A DNA stretch of 53,870 nucleotides, taken from NCBI GenBank assembly GCA_964347035.1, contig CAYFXE010000020.1, positions 1-53,870 on the forward strand, in the 5' to 3' direction. Below, piece after piece: positions 27,155-35,145 of the stretch; position 1 is the stretch's first letter, and every line of letters begins with the position of its first letter. The stretch comes from CAYFXE01 sp964347035. GTDB taxonomy: Bacteria; Acidobacteriota; Aminicenantia; Aminicenantales; Aminicenantaceae. The notes under the pieces were generated by a model. That model did not search any database. It saw only the letters and a list, made by a program, of their open reading frames with translations, and had not been told where the DNA came from. A program made the position numbers and the translations under genes.

Positions 27155-27839
27155 GCCATTCTCCCTCGGAAAGATAATAGACCTTGGGTTCAGTCCCCAA
27201 TTCTTCTAAAAGGCGAAAGCTCCGAGGACTTCTTGATAGCAGGGCCACCGTGCTTTTCGGGTCATCCAAGTCTCCAAAGTAAATTGCTTCGGTCGGGCAG
27301 GTCTGGACACAGGCTGGAATATAATCGCCTTCTTCCAAATTCCTCTTCTCGGCCCGAGCTTTTTCTCTAGCTTTCTGCAGGCGATGATGGCAAAAAGTAC
27401 ATTTCTCGACAACTCCTTTGTCCCGGATGGAAACATCCGGGTTTAAGTAATTCTCCATCTCTTTCGGCCATTCAGGCTTATACCAATTGAAATATTTTAG
27501 TGTATAAGGGCAATTGTTCGTACAATACCGACACCCTATGCACTGGGTATAGACTTGAGCAATCATCCCTTCGTTATTCTTATAAGTGGCCCCTACCGGG
27601 CAGACCTTGACACAGGGAGGATTATCACAATGCATGCAAGGGCGAGGGAGAAATCTGATTTTCATATCGGGATATTCCCCTTCAGTAACCTGCAAAACGC
27701 GCATCCAAGAGATGATTCTTCTTCGTCTTGCCTCTTTGGGGGATGAAAAAGGAATGTTATTCTCAGCTTTGCAGGCTATGACACAGGCTTGACATCCCGT
27801 GCACTTATCTAAATCAATCACCATTCCCCAACGAGGCAT
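27147..27839 (-). CDS. Four-cluster [4Fe-4S] subunit of the Qrc/ACIII-like complex
   Basis: This 230-residue protein has 16 cluster cysteines in the order CTGCQACVIAC, CMHCDNPPCVKVCP, CIGCRYCTNNCP, and CTFCHHR with PACVQTCP. It lacks its own signal peptide, so it probably crosses the membrane together with the Tat-signal-bearing molybdopterin-family partner encoded just upstream, as PsrB-type subunits do. The CTFCH sequence is a cluster ligand here, not a haem site. It would connect the NrfD quinone site with the large subunit and cytochrome. Confidence 0.92.
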   Translation of the reverse strand: MPRWGMVIDLDKCTGCQACVIACKAENNIPFSSPKEARRRRIISWMRVLQVTEGEYPDMKIRFLPRPCMHCDNPPCVKVCPVGATYKNNEGMIAQVYTQCIGCRYCTNNCPYTLKYFNWYKPEWPKEMENYLNPDVSIRDKGVVEKCTFCHHRLQKAREKARAEKRNLEEGDYIPACVQTCPTEAIYFGDLDDPKSTVALLSRSPRSFRLLEELGTEPKVYYLSEGEWHG

Positions 27840-27854
27840 TTTTTTCTCCTTTGT

Positions 27855-30314
27855 TTACACCTTATAAACCCTGACTCGTGTGGATAATTTCACAGAGAGG
27901 CCTGTCAGCTCGTCTAAATTTGTGCTTATTAATTCCATGGGATTAAAGCCTCTATTTCGCGCCCACTGTCCCAAGGCTTTATGTCCTAAACCGTACGGTA
28001 CACTGACCACATCGGGCATAGTCCCTGAATAGACTTTAGCAGTTGCCCGGATTTTCCCAAATGCAGACTCAATCCAAATCCAATCGTTATCGGAGATTCC
28101 CAATTCATGCGCTGTTTCAGGGTTGAGTTCTGCCCACGAATCCCACGTTATACCAATATGAAATCCCATGATTTCTTGAAACCAGGGCTGGTTAGCTTGA
28201 TAGCCATTCGGCAGTCCTAATGGGTGGTAAATGTACAGATGGAGAGGGAACTCTTTCTCATCTCCCTCAAATCTGGGTTGTTCAAAATGAGGCAGGAAAA
28301 CATCATCACCCTCTGCCTCAATGTTAAAAGCTCTCACATCAATTCTCTGATCGATCTCTTTATTCTTATTTGCCTGCCCCAGACTTTCATGCACTTTTTG
28401 TTCAAATAACTGGGAATAAAATTCGAACTTCCGGGATGGAGTTTGCACCACAAAACTCCTCACACCATAATCATACGAGGGATCCCACCAGCCGCCCTTG
28501 CTAAGTAATTCCTGTTTAAATTCCTGGGCTGAAGCAAATTGGGGAACCCACCAGCCTCGCTCTTGCAGGAGCTCTAACTGTTTCTCCTCAAATTCATCCG
28601 TGAATATGATACCCCGTCTGGCCTCGGAAAGTTTGTCTATTTTATAAAGAAGGAATTCTTGAGAATCCCTCCAAGGAAAATGACGCGCAAAATCCGTCCC
28701 CATTTTCTGAGCAATTTCTAAAATGACATCCTCAGTCGGCCTGTCAGTGAAAAGATCCTCTATCACGGGCTTGCCAATTCCCACCACAGCAATTTTCGAA
28801 ACAGGGGAGCTCTCAACACACTGATACTTTTCGAGATATGTTTTATCTGGGAGTATGAGGTCAGCATATTGTGTGCTTTCATCCATGAACGATGAAAAAC
28901 TTACGATAAATGGTATTTTTTCAAAAGCTTTACGGTAGTCCTCAGATCTCGGGGAAGAAAAGATCGGATTAGATTTATTCAAAATGAGCATCCTGACAGG
29001 ATATGGCTTTTCTTCCAAGACATTGTTTGGGAATAAGGCTGGAACCGAAGAGGCTAAAGGGAATTGACCAACGTCAGGGCTGTCAATCCTGGGTTGAAGG
29101 AGGCCTTCATCTGCCATCTCCTCACCAGTGAATTGAGGTAGATCTTGCAAAGGAACACTCCTCTTGACTAAAACTCCACCGTGAATATCCACGCTGCCCA
29201 CTAAAGCATTCAATGAATGAATGGCCAAGGCATTATAAAGGCCGTTGGAATAATTCGTTGCATTGTTATCAACTATCGCGACAGCTGGCTTATTTGTCGC
29301 AAATTCTTTGGCGAGGTTGACAATGGCATCTACAGAGGCTCCTGTTATTTCTGAGACGACATCGGTTCGGTAGTTATCCAGGATAAGGGTTCTAAACCCA
29401 CTGTGATTTTCTCCTTTGTCATCTCTCCAATCTTCAAAGCCAAAGGTAAATTTCTCCACATAATTCCTATCATAAAGGTTCTCTTTTATGATGATATAAG
29501 CGATGCCCAAAGCCATAATCCCTTCAGTACCTGGTTCTATGGGAATCCATGTGTCTGATCGGGAAGCCGTTATGGAAAAACGCGGTTCGACCTGAACAAT
29601 TTTAGCTTTCCTGCCTGGCCTCCCTTGTCTCAAATAAGAATATGCCTTCATGGATTGAACAGGTGAAGGCCAAGAGCTTAAAAAACTGCTTCCGAAGGAC
29701 AGGATATAATTACTGTGTTCAAAATCATAGGCTAATAAATTATCAATCCCTTGAGTGAGGTAGAAGGCCTGAATGAGAGTATTGTCTTCATTATGATTAA
29801 TATGATTGGGTGATCCAAAAACCTTCATGAATCTGTCAAAGAGTTCATAGAGCAATCCTCTTCTTCCGCTATCAAGTAAGACAAGCTGATGGGCTTTTCC
29901 AGCGGTCTTCAATTCTTTTAATTTGGTGATGAGTATCTCATAAGCCTCTTCCCACTCAATACTCTCCCATTCAAAAGAGGTCCTTTCTCCAACCTTTTTC
30001 ATGGGGCTTTTTATCCTATCTGGGTTATAAAGCAACTGGAGGCCGGATTGGCCGAGGGGACAGAGAGTCCCTCGATTAACAGGATGAGCCGGATCTCCTT
30101 CAATCTTTACCGCTTTGCCATCAATGACTCTGACCAAGACACCGCAACCACCGGGGCATGCCTCGCAGATCGATCGAACCCACTTCTCTTCCCCAGGCAC
30201 CCATTCGCCTTTTCTGATCTCGGAATAGTATCCTTTTGTGGTACAATCGAGAAAAGGAAGAGTTAAGGCTGACCCTGCAATGACCTTAATGAAATCTCTT
30301 CTTTTTATGCTCAT
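27855..30314 (-). CDS. Molybdopterin-oxidoreductase-family large subunit, QrcB/ActB-like, probably without molybdenum
   Basis: The 819-residue protein has a Tat signal (KRRDFIK near residues 4-10) and an N-terminal [4Fe-4S] site (cysteines 50, 53, 57 and 85). The large molybdopterin-fold domains end in a C-terminal MopB-like domain (WAELNPETAHELGI). At the place where catalytic members have a Cys, Ser or Asp metal ligand, after FGSPNHINHN, I see only EDN and no Cys or Ser. Together with the neighbouring pentahaem, FeS and NrfD genes this resembles QrcB and ActB, which have lost the cofactor and serve as electron-transfer scaffolds. A true molybdoenzyme (a polysulfide or other reductase) remains possible. 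Confidence 0.85.
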   Translation of the reverse strand: MSIKRRDFIKVIAGSALTLPFLDCTTKGYYSEIRKGEWVPGEEKWVRSICEACPGGCGVLVRVIDGKAVKIEGDPAHPVNRGTLCPLGQSGLQLLYNPDRIKSPMKKVGERTSFEWESIEWEEAYEILITKLKELKTAGKAHQLVLLDSGRRGLLYELFDRFMKVFGSPNHINHNEDNTLIQAFYLTQGIDNLLAYDFEHSNYILSFGSSFLSSWPSPVQSMKAYSYLRQGRPGRKAKIVQVEPRFSITASRSDTWIPIEPGTEGIMALGIAYIIIKENLYDRNYVEKFTFGFEDWRDDKGENHSGFRTLILDNYRTDVVSEITGASVDAIVNLAKEFATNKPAVAIVDNNATNYSNGLYNALAIHSLNALVGSVDIHGGVLVKRSVPLQDLPQFTGEEMADEGLLQPRIDSPDVGQFPLASSVPALFPNNVLEEKPYPVRMLILNKSNPIFSSPRSEDYRKAFEKIPFIVSFSSFMDESTQYADLILPDKTYLEKYQCVESSPVSKIAVVGIGKPVIEDLFTDRPTEDVILEIAQKMGTDFARHFPWRDSQEFLLYKIDKLSEARRGIIFTDEFEEKQLELLQERGWWVPQFASAQEFKQELLSKGGWWDPSYDYGVRSFVVQTPSRKFEFYSQLFEQKVHESLGQANKNKEIDQRIDVRAFNIEAEGDDVFLPHFEQPRFEGDEKEFPLHLYIYHPLGLPNGYQANQPWFQEIMGFHIGITWDSWAELNPETAHELGISDNDWIWIESAFGKIRATAKVYSGTMPDVVSVPYGLGHKALGQWARNRGFNPMELISTNLDELTGLSVKLSTRVRVYKV

Positions 30315-30368
30315 TTATTTGCTCATTAAAATATCATGAATCATTAAAAAAGAATCTCATCTTCTTCT

Positions 30369-30905
30369 CTATCTATGGCAGGCTATACAATCGTTATTAA
30401 CTTCTTTTTCTTCGTGACATTTCATGCATTTTTTCATCGTGATCTTAACAGGCTTGGAAGGAGGCTTAACGCTCTGCCCGATAACTCCATGACAAGTGTT
30501 GCATTCCAGTTTTCCAAGAATGACGTGCCTCCTATGAGAAAAATATACATCTTCAGGAACCCGATAAAGCCTTTGCCATGCGATCTCTTTTCCAGATTCT
30601 ATGTGCTCGATAACTTTCTTTTCTTCCTTACTTTCTCCGAGTGGTTCTTCATGGCAGCCTGAGCAAATTTCAATAGTGGGCTTTCCTGAAGCAGCATATT
30701 CCTCATAGTATGGATGGCAATCCAGACATGCCAAATCATTTTCTGCGTGTATCTTGTGATTAAAGGCAATGGGCTGCTCCACACCTCCCCAGAGTGAGCT
30801 GAGAATGATAACGAAAGCAAGGATCGTTAAGGAGATGATTCCTAAAAGGACGATGAGGTAATTTCTTTGAATATTAAATGTCTTTTTTTTGAAAACGTTC
30901 ATCAT
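30369..30905 (-). CDS. Pentahaem cytochrome c, ActA/QrcA-like subunit
   Basis: The 178-residue protein has one N-terminal membrane helix (about residues 16-40) and five CxxCH motifs: CLDCH, CSGCH, CNTCH, CMKCH, CIACH. Typical class III features (FNHKIHAEND, FSHRRHVILGKLECNTCH) resemble ActA and the cytochrome of the CISM family of complexes. It begins the Qrc/ACIII-like gene set (cytochrome, large subunit, FeS, NrfD). A promoter-like sequence in the 109-base gap upstream suggests that this sub-operon can also be transcribed alone. Confidence 0.88.
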   Translation of the reverse strand: MMNVFKKKTFNIQRNYLIVLLGIISLTILAFVIILSSLWGGVEQPIAFNHKIHAENDLACLDCHPYYEEYAASGKPTIEICSGCHEEPLGESKEEKKVIEHIESGKEIAWQRLYRVPEDVYFSHRRHVILGKLECNTCHGVIGQSVKPPSKPVKITMKKCMKCHEEKEVNNDCIACHR

Positions 30906-30963
30906 ATCATCTCAAGAAAAAATACTACTTTATTTATCGAACTGGTAATCATAGTGAATAGAA

Positions 30964-30992
30964 ATTTTACTAAATAGATTTAATATAATCAA
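30964..30992 (-). promoter_or_regulatory. Internal promoter of the Qrc/ACIII-like sub-operon
   Basis: On the minus strand TTGATT (30992-30987), a 17-base spacer and TAAAAT (30969-30964). This is the largest gap (109 bases) inside the twelve-gene run. Confidence 0.45.
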
Positions 30993-31014
30993 CCCAGAAA
31001 ACAATATTTGAGTA

Positions 31015-32274
31015 TTAGGCAAGAGTCTTTTTCTTCATTAGTCTGACCTTAAGAAAAAGAGCAAGGGCTAAAGCAATAACAAAAAAAGTAGCTATCACTA
31101 AACCTGTCCTTCTCAATCGTGCCTCTCTCAACGCCGCTTCCCCTTCTTCGGTGATTTCTGCGGTTATTTTTTCCCCTTCGTTGAACTTTTCCTCAATGGC
31201 ATCGAGTGAAAAACTGTGAGTTAAATTTCGAATCATCACCAGCAAAGTTGTGGCTTCCCTCAATTTGAACCTAGACTCGCTCACTTCAACTCCTCGACTA
31301 TAGGCCGTTGAGAGCAGGACATCGGCTTTTTTTAATCTCTCATCCAAGTCTTGAATCCTCTGTTTCATCTGAGCTGCCACAAGATAGGCTTGAGAATCTT
31401 TCTCATGACACTGGATACAGACTGCTTTATCACCCGTTCCCAGCATTTCATCAGAGGGAGCGATAATCTTGTGATTACCATGGCAAGCCTCGCATTCAGC
31501 AATTCCCATCTCATCATAGGCTTCTTTATGAGGGCTTTGAGCAAAAAGATCGGCTGCACTGGGATGACACTGATGGCAGACGAAGGCAATCGAAGTGACT
31601 TCTGGCGGAGCTGCTCCGTGATTTCCATGGCAGTCGTTACACACAGGGGCAGAAAGGTCTTTCTTATCAAAAAGAGCATAGGCATGAACACTTTGTCTAT
31701 AATTCTCATCCTGGTCAGTGGGTATATTATATCCTTTCATGTAGTCTTCGTTGGAATGGCAGCGGCTACACATTTCAGGGATATTCCAGGGGAAGGTCCA
31801 AGATCTTGGGTGACTGGACGTCTCCATACTGTGAATCCCATGACAATCCGTACAAACAGCGACTTTATCATCTCCTTTTCTTAAAAGTTGACCATGTTCG
31901 GAAGTCCAATAAAGGGTCAGTTGGTCGATCCTGAGGCTAGGGTTAAAACTCCTCATGTAGCTTGCATCAGAGTGACAAGAAGCACAGAATTCAGGGATGT
32001 GCTTTCTCTCGGGCACACCCTTAAAAGTCTCATCCTTTGATAAATCTATGTCCTCTTCCTCTGGGTTACCTCCATGGCAGTCTTGGCAACCTAATCCAGC
32101 TCGTTTATGAATATCCAGCTCTGACGCTTGCACTGGTTCTAACAGTTCATCTTCCAGCTCCTTATGGCATGCAATACAGCCGTTGGCCTGAGCCTGAAGA
32201 AAAGTCTGCATAAATAACAGATGAGAAACAATAAAAAAGAAACATATGATTTTCAGATTGACTTTAAGTGCCAT
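31015..32274 (-). CDS. Nonahaem cytochrome c with C-terminal membrane anchor
   Basis: The 419-residue protein has a signal peptide (cut near LQAQA-NG) and nine CxxCH motifs over residues about 33-290 (CIACH, CQDCH, CASCH, CTDCH, CSRCH, CNDCH, CHQCH, CEACH, CIQCH). A charged coiled-coil-like stretch (about 300-385) and a single C-terminal helix (about 392-410) with a basic tail follow. The haem array resembles NrfA/Otr-independent conduit cytochromes more than any enzyme I know. It lies nine bases after the cytochrome b gene and probably replaces cytochrome c1 as electron acceptor of that Rieske/b complex. Confidence 0.86.
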   Translation of the reverse strand: MALKVNLKIICFFFIVSHLLFMQTFLQAQANGCIACHKELEDELLEPVQASELDIHKRAGLGCQDCHGGNPEEEDIDLSKDETFKGVPERKHIPEFCASCHSDASYMRSFNPSLRIDQLTLYWTSEHGQLLRKGDDKVAVCTDCHGIHSMETSSHPRSWTFPWNIPEMCSRCHSNEDYMKGYNIPTDQDENYRQSVHAYALFDKKDLSAPVCNDCHGNHGAAPPEVTSIAFVCHQCHPSAADLFAQSPHKEAYDEMGIAECEACHGNHKIIAPSDEMLGTGDKAVCIQCHEKDSQAYLVAAQMKQRIQDLDERLKKADVLLSTAYSRGVEVSESRFKLREATTLLVMIRNLTHSFSLDAIEEKFNEGEKITAEITEEGEAALREARLRRTGLVIATFFVIALALALFLKVRLMKKKTLA

Positions 32275-32283
32275 ATAAAATCC

Positions 32284-33363
32284 CTATAGTTTTGGGTGTA
32301 AGTAACTCAGGGCCGTTAGAACAATGATGTAAATGAGGACGATATAACCAAATACAGTAAAGAGCGGGCTCCTTCTCTCCCTGGATGCATTCCTATCCAA
32401 ATAAGGAACTAACATCCAAATAAGGGCACCGATCATAATGCCGAAAATCGCCATTATCTCTCCTTCTAGAAAGAGGATATGGGCGGGGATCATCTTCAAC
32501 GTCGTAAACAGAAACAAAAAGTACCATTCCGGTTGTATATCTAAAGGTGTCGGAGCGAATGGATCCGCCTTCTCACCAATTTCCCATGGAAAGAAGACAC
32601 ACAGCACTCCGATAATAGCTAGGATGAGAATCCAACCCAACGAATCCTTCAAGATGAAATCAGGGAAGAAAGAGACCTCTTTCACTTCTGAATATGGAAG
32701 GCCGATAGGCTTGCTCATCCCAAGAATCTGGACCAAAAGGACATGAATACCCAAAATGACTAAAGTTATCGCAGGAAGGACAGCAACATGGAGCCAAAAG
32801 AAGCGCGTAATCGTGGCTCCAGAAACACTGGGTCCTCCCAAAATAAAGGTCTTGATTGTCTCTCCTATCAGGGGAACAGTACCCGCGATATCTGTCCCTA
32901 TCCGGGTAGCAAAAAAGGAAAGTTCATTCCAGGGAAGAAGATAGCCACTGAAGCCAAAAAACAAGAAAATGAGGAGAAGAAAGAAACCAGTAATCCATGT
33001 TAATTCACGGGGCGGGCGATAGGCCTTGAGAAAAAAGGCACTGAACATATGAATAAATATAGCCCCAATCAGAATATTTGCGCTCCAGCTGTGAACCGAG
33101 CGAATCAACCAACCGAATTTCACCTGGCTCATGATAAAGTGGATGCTTTCATAAGCAGAATCGACAGAGGGAGTGTAATAGAGGAGAAGCAGGATTCCAG
33201 TGATCACCTGAAGCACGAACAAAAAAAGACAGATACCCCCGAAATAATACCAGATGGAATGTCTGTGCTCGGGAACTTTTTTCTTCTTGGCGAATTGAGC
33301 TAGTTCCGAGATTTTAAAACGATCATCAAAGTAAGTGATGAGATTATTGTATAAATTCTTCAT
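32284..33363 (-). CDS. Cytochrome b of a bc-type quinol oxidoreductase (first copy, PEWY type)
   Basis: ATG 33363 starts one base after the Rieske stop codon and gives 359 residues; an upstream start would lie inside the Rieske gene. The single chain contains both cytochrome b halves. Haem ligands are H-x13-H (VHSWSANILIGAIFIH) and H-x14-H (LHVAVLPAITLVILGIH), the b6-type spacing. The Qo-site PEWY motif is intact (DIQPEWYFLFLF), unlike the second copy at 20416. It forms a quinol-oxidising complex with the Rieske protein upstream and probably the nonahaem cytochrome downstream. Confidence 0.93.
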   Translation of the reverse strand: MKNLYNNLITYFDDRFKISELAQFAKKKKVPEHRHSIWYYFGGICLFLFVLQVITGILLLLYYTPSVDSAYESIHFIMSQVKFGWLIRSVHSWSANILIGAIFIHMFSAFFLKAYRPPRELTWITGFFLLLIFLFFGFSGYLLPWNELSFFATRIGTDIAGTVPLIGETIKTFILGGPSVSGATITRFFWLHVAVLPAITLVILGIHVLLVQILGMSKPIGLPYSEVKEVSFFPDFILKDSLGWILILAIIGVLCVFFPWEIGEKADPFAPTPLDIQPEWYFLFLFTTLKMIPAHILFLEGEIMAIFGIMIGALIWMLVPYLDRNASRERRSPLFTVFGYIVLIYIIVLTALSYLHPKL

Positions 33364-33364
33364 G

Positions 33365-33790
33365 TCATGCTTTCTTGGAAACGAGAATGTCTTCTCCCGA
33401 GACTTCAACGTTGAAGGCTTCCAGAGGAGTAGGCGGAGGACCAGAGATCACATTTCCTCCTAGATCAAATCTTCCGTTATGGCAGGGACAAAGAAGAGAC
33501 TCATTGTCGTCTTCATAGACGACCGTGCACGTCAGGTGCGTGCAAATGGCAGAAAAGGCGATCAGCTCCCCTTCTCTTGTGTTAATCAGAATTCCGGGCG
33601 TATTCCCGAACTTAAAGATCTTCGAAGAATTCGGGGCAATCTCTCCTACTTTTGCGGCTGTGACCTGGTTTACTCCGGCCTGAATCTGTTTAGGAGGTGT
33701 CATAAAACGGATAACGGGGTAAAGAAAAGTTATAATTGTCCCAGCCAGGCTCCCACCAAAAAGGACGTTAATGAAATTTCTTCTTTTCAT
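33365..33790 (-). CDS. Rieske [2Fe-2S] protein (first copy)
   Basis: The 141-residue protein starts with a twin-arginine signal-anchor (MKRRNFIN and a hydrophobic helix). It has both cluster loops, CTHLTC and CPCHNG. It is first in the twelve-gene run and one base from cytochrome b. A TTGACA-17-TAATCT promoter ends 12 bases before the ATG and no Shine-Dalgarno site is visible, so the mRNA leader is very short. Confidence 0.93.
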   Translation of the reverse strand: MKRRNFINVLFGGSLAGTIITFLYPVIRFMTPPKQIQAGVNQVTAAKVGEIAPNSSKIFKFGNTPGILINTREGELIAFSAICTHLTCTVVYEDDNESLLCPCHNGRFDLGGNVISGPPPTPLEAFNVEVSGEDILVSKKA

Positions 33791-33802
33791 TTCAAATCTA
33801 CA

Positions 33803-33831
33803 AGATTAAGTTTTTTTCTTGGTATTGTCAA
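33803..33831 (-). promoter_or_regulatory. Promoter of the twelve-gene electron-transfer operon
   Basis: On the minus strand TTGACA (33831-33826), a 17-base spacer and TAATCT (33808-33803). It lies in the region divergent to the Rrf2 regulator, so that regulator may control it (inference). Confidence 0.6.
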
Positions 33832-33919
33832 GATTATGTTGAGTTTTTCTATGTTTATTATCAATTACCCAGATTTTCCATCTTTTCCTCTCGGATTTCA
33901 CTTCCCCACGCATATAGCA

Positions 33920-33949
33920 TTGAAATATCATAATAATATGTGATATATA
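33920..33949 (+). promoter_or_regulatory. Possible promoter of the Rrf2 gene
   Basis: TTGAAA at 33920 is followed after 17-18 bases by ATATAT/TATATA. The region is extremely AT-rich (33910-34055), which makes the exact boxes uncertain. Confidence 0.3.
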
Positions 33950-34056
33950 TAATATATAAAATCCATAGAAGGAATAGGAATGAGGACAATATTAATAATT
34001 AATTGATTATCAGAAGATATACAAATAAATTTAAATAAATTAACGAGAGGTTATTC

Positions 34057-34506
34057 ATGATTAAACTTTCAACCAAAGGAAGGTATGGGACTCGATTGAT
34101 GCTGAATCTTGCTCATCATTACAATGGAGGGAAAAAACCTGTGATCCTCAACAGTGTGGCTGAGGAAGAAGAAATCTCCATCCGCTATTTAGAACAAATC
34201 ATCATTCCTCTTAAGATCAACAAACTCGTTAAAAGCATCCGCGGAGCTGGAGGTGGCTACATCTTATCCCGTCAACCTTCGAAGACCAAATTAATAGAGA
34301 TCATCGAAGCTCTGGAGGGTCCAATCTGTCTTGTCGATTGTGTCGAAGAAAGTGATTACTGCCATCGCACTCCCATTTGTGCAGCCCATGAGATCTGGAA
34401 AAAAGCGAGCTTCGTGTTGAGAGATCTTTTTGAAAAAACAACTCTTCAAGATCTCATGAAAATCTCTAATAAGAAAACTCTGGTTAGGAAAAAGCAGGAA
34501 AACTAA
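34057..34506 (+). CDS. Rrf2-family transcriptional regulator, probable FeS sensor
   Basis: The 149-residue protein has an N-terminal winged helix (KLSTKGRYGTRLML, SIRYLEQII, KSIRGAGGGYIL), as in IscR, RsrR and NsrR. Cysteines 91, 95, 102 and 108 lie in the region where IscR/NsrR bind an FeS cluster, so it may respond to iron, redox state or nitric oxide. It is divergent from the large respiratory operon and is the only transcription factor near it. I cannot assign it to a subtype. The start follows a GAGAGG sequence 7 bases upstream. Confidence 0.88.
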   Translation: MIKLSTKGRYGTRLMLNLAHHYNGGKKPVILNSVAEEEEISIRYLEQIIIPLKINKLVKSIRGAGGGYILSRQPSKTKLIEIIEALEGPICLVDCVEESDYCHRTPICAAHEIWKKASFVLRDLFEKTTLQDLMKISNKKTLVRKKQEN

Positions 34507-34714
34507 ATATTTTTTATTTTCCCCGTCAATAAAGTCTCTACCAAATAATCAACTTAAGATCTACCGCGGAGCTTTTAAACGAGTGGAAAAGGATTTTTTT
34601 TATTATCCTTGAGAATTTCGAGCCTTTGTCCCTCTTGATAGGAAGAATAAATCCTGATAATATTTTGATTTAAAATTTCCTTTGATTCATAAATCCATAA
34701 TAAGGGGATCGACG

Positions 34715-35008
34715 ATGATCATCTCTGAACTTTCCATCTTTCCCACCAGCGAAGGAGTATCAGTCAGCGAATACGTCAAAGAGGCGGTGAGAGTTATCGA
34801 AGCCTCGGGCTTATACCATGAAACTGGTGGGATGGCAACGACGATCGAGTCGCCTGATTTGACAACTCTCTTTGGAGTGGTAGAAAAAGCCCACAAGGCG
34901 ATCGTGAATATGGGTGCAAAAAGGATTCACATCGACCTGCGAGTGGATCACCGTCTGGATAGGGAAGCATCGATCGAATCCAAGCTCAAAGCCATCGGAA
35001 AGAGATAA
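34715..35008 (+). CDS. MTH1187-family thiamine-binding protein
   Basis: I chose ATG 34715 after AAGGGGA; the frame can extend to a TTG at 34682, which has no ribosome-binding site. The 97-residue protein matches the small MTH1187/YkoF-like family (SELSIFPTSEGVSVSEYV at the start, a MATTIESPDL loop, RIHIDLRVDHR near the end). These proteins form a ferredoxin-like fold; several bind thiamine. Its stop codon lies one base before the left end of the inverted-repeat element. Confidence 0.85.
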   Translation: MIISELSIFPTSEGVSVSEYVKEAVRVIEASGLYHETGGMATTIESPDLTTLFGVVEKAHKAIVNMGAKRIHIDLRVDHRLDREASIESKLKAIGKR

Positions 35009-35009
35009 T

Positions 35010-35145
35010 AGGGGTCAAGTCTCAACATTTGACATTTCTCCACAATCTAATTCAACGAGAAACAAGACAATCATATCGAATAGCTTCAAATAGGGGATGA
35101 TTATGATTGGATATGTTAAATGTTAAATGTTGAGACTTGACCCCT
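35010..35145. repeat. MITE/REP-like element (copy 2)
   Basis: Arms 35010-35035 and 35120-35145 (26 bases) are reverse complements with one mismatch and enclose an 84-base centre. The arms share the TCTCAACATTTGACAT half with copy 1 at 3111-3237; the outer part reads GGGGTCAAG instead of GGGGTCGCA. The centres are not alike. The right arm supplies the last codons and the stop of the flavoprotein gene at 35123. The hairpin could also end transcription from both sides. Confidence 0.8.

Noticed and set aside
22185..27839. CxxCH motifs in the GltD-like protein (CLVCH) and the FeS subunit (CTFCH) as haem sites
   Set aside because: They lie within or next to [4Fe-4S] cysteine patterns, and the GltD-like protein is cytoplasmic, so they are not counted as haem sites.
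27855..30314. Catalytic molybdoenzyme such as polysulfide or nitrate reductase
   Set aside because: The usual metal-ligand position appears empty, and the neighbours (pentahaem c, FeS, NrfD) fit Qrc/ACIII better. Not fully excluded.
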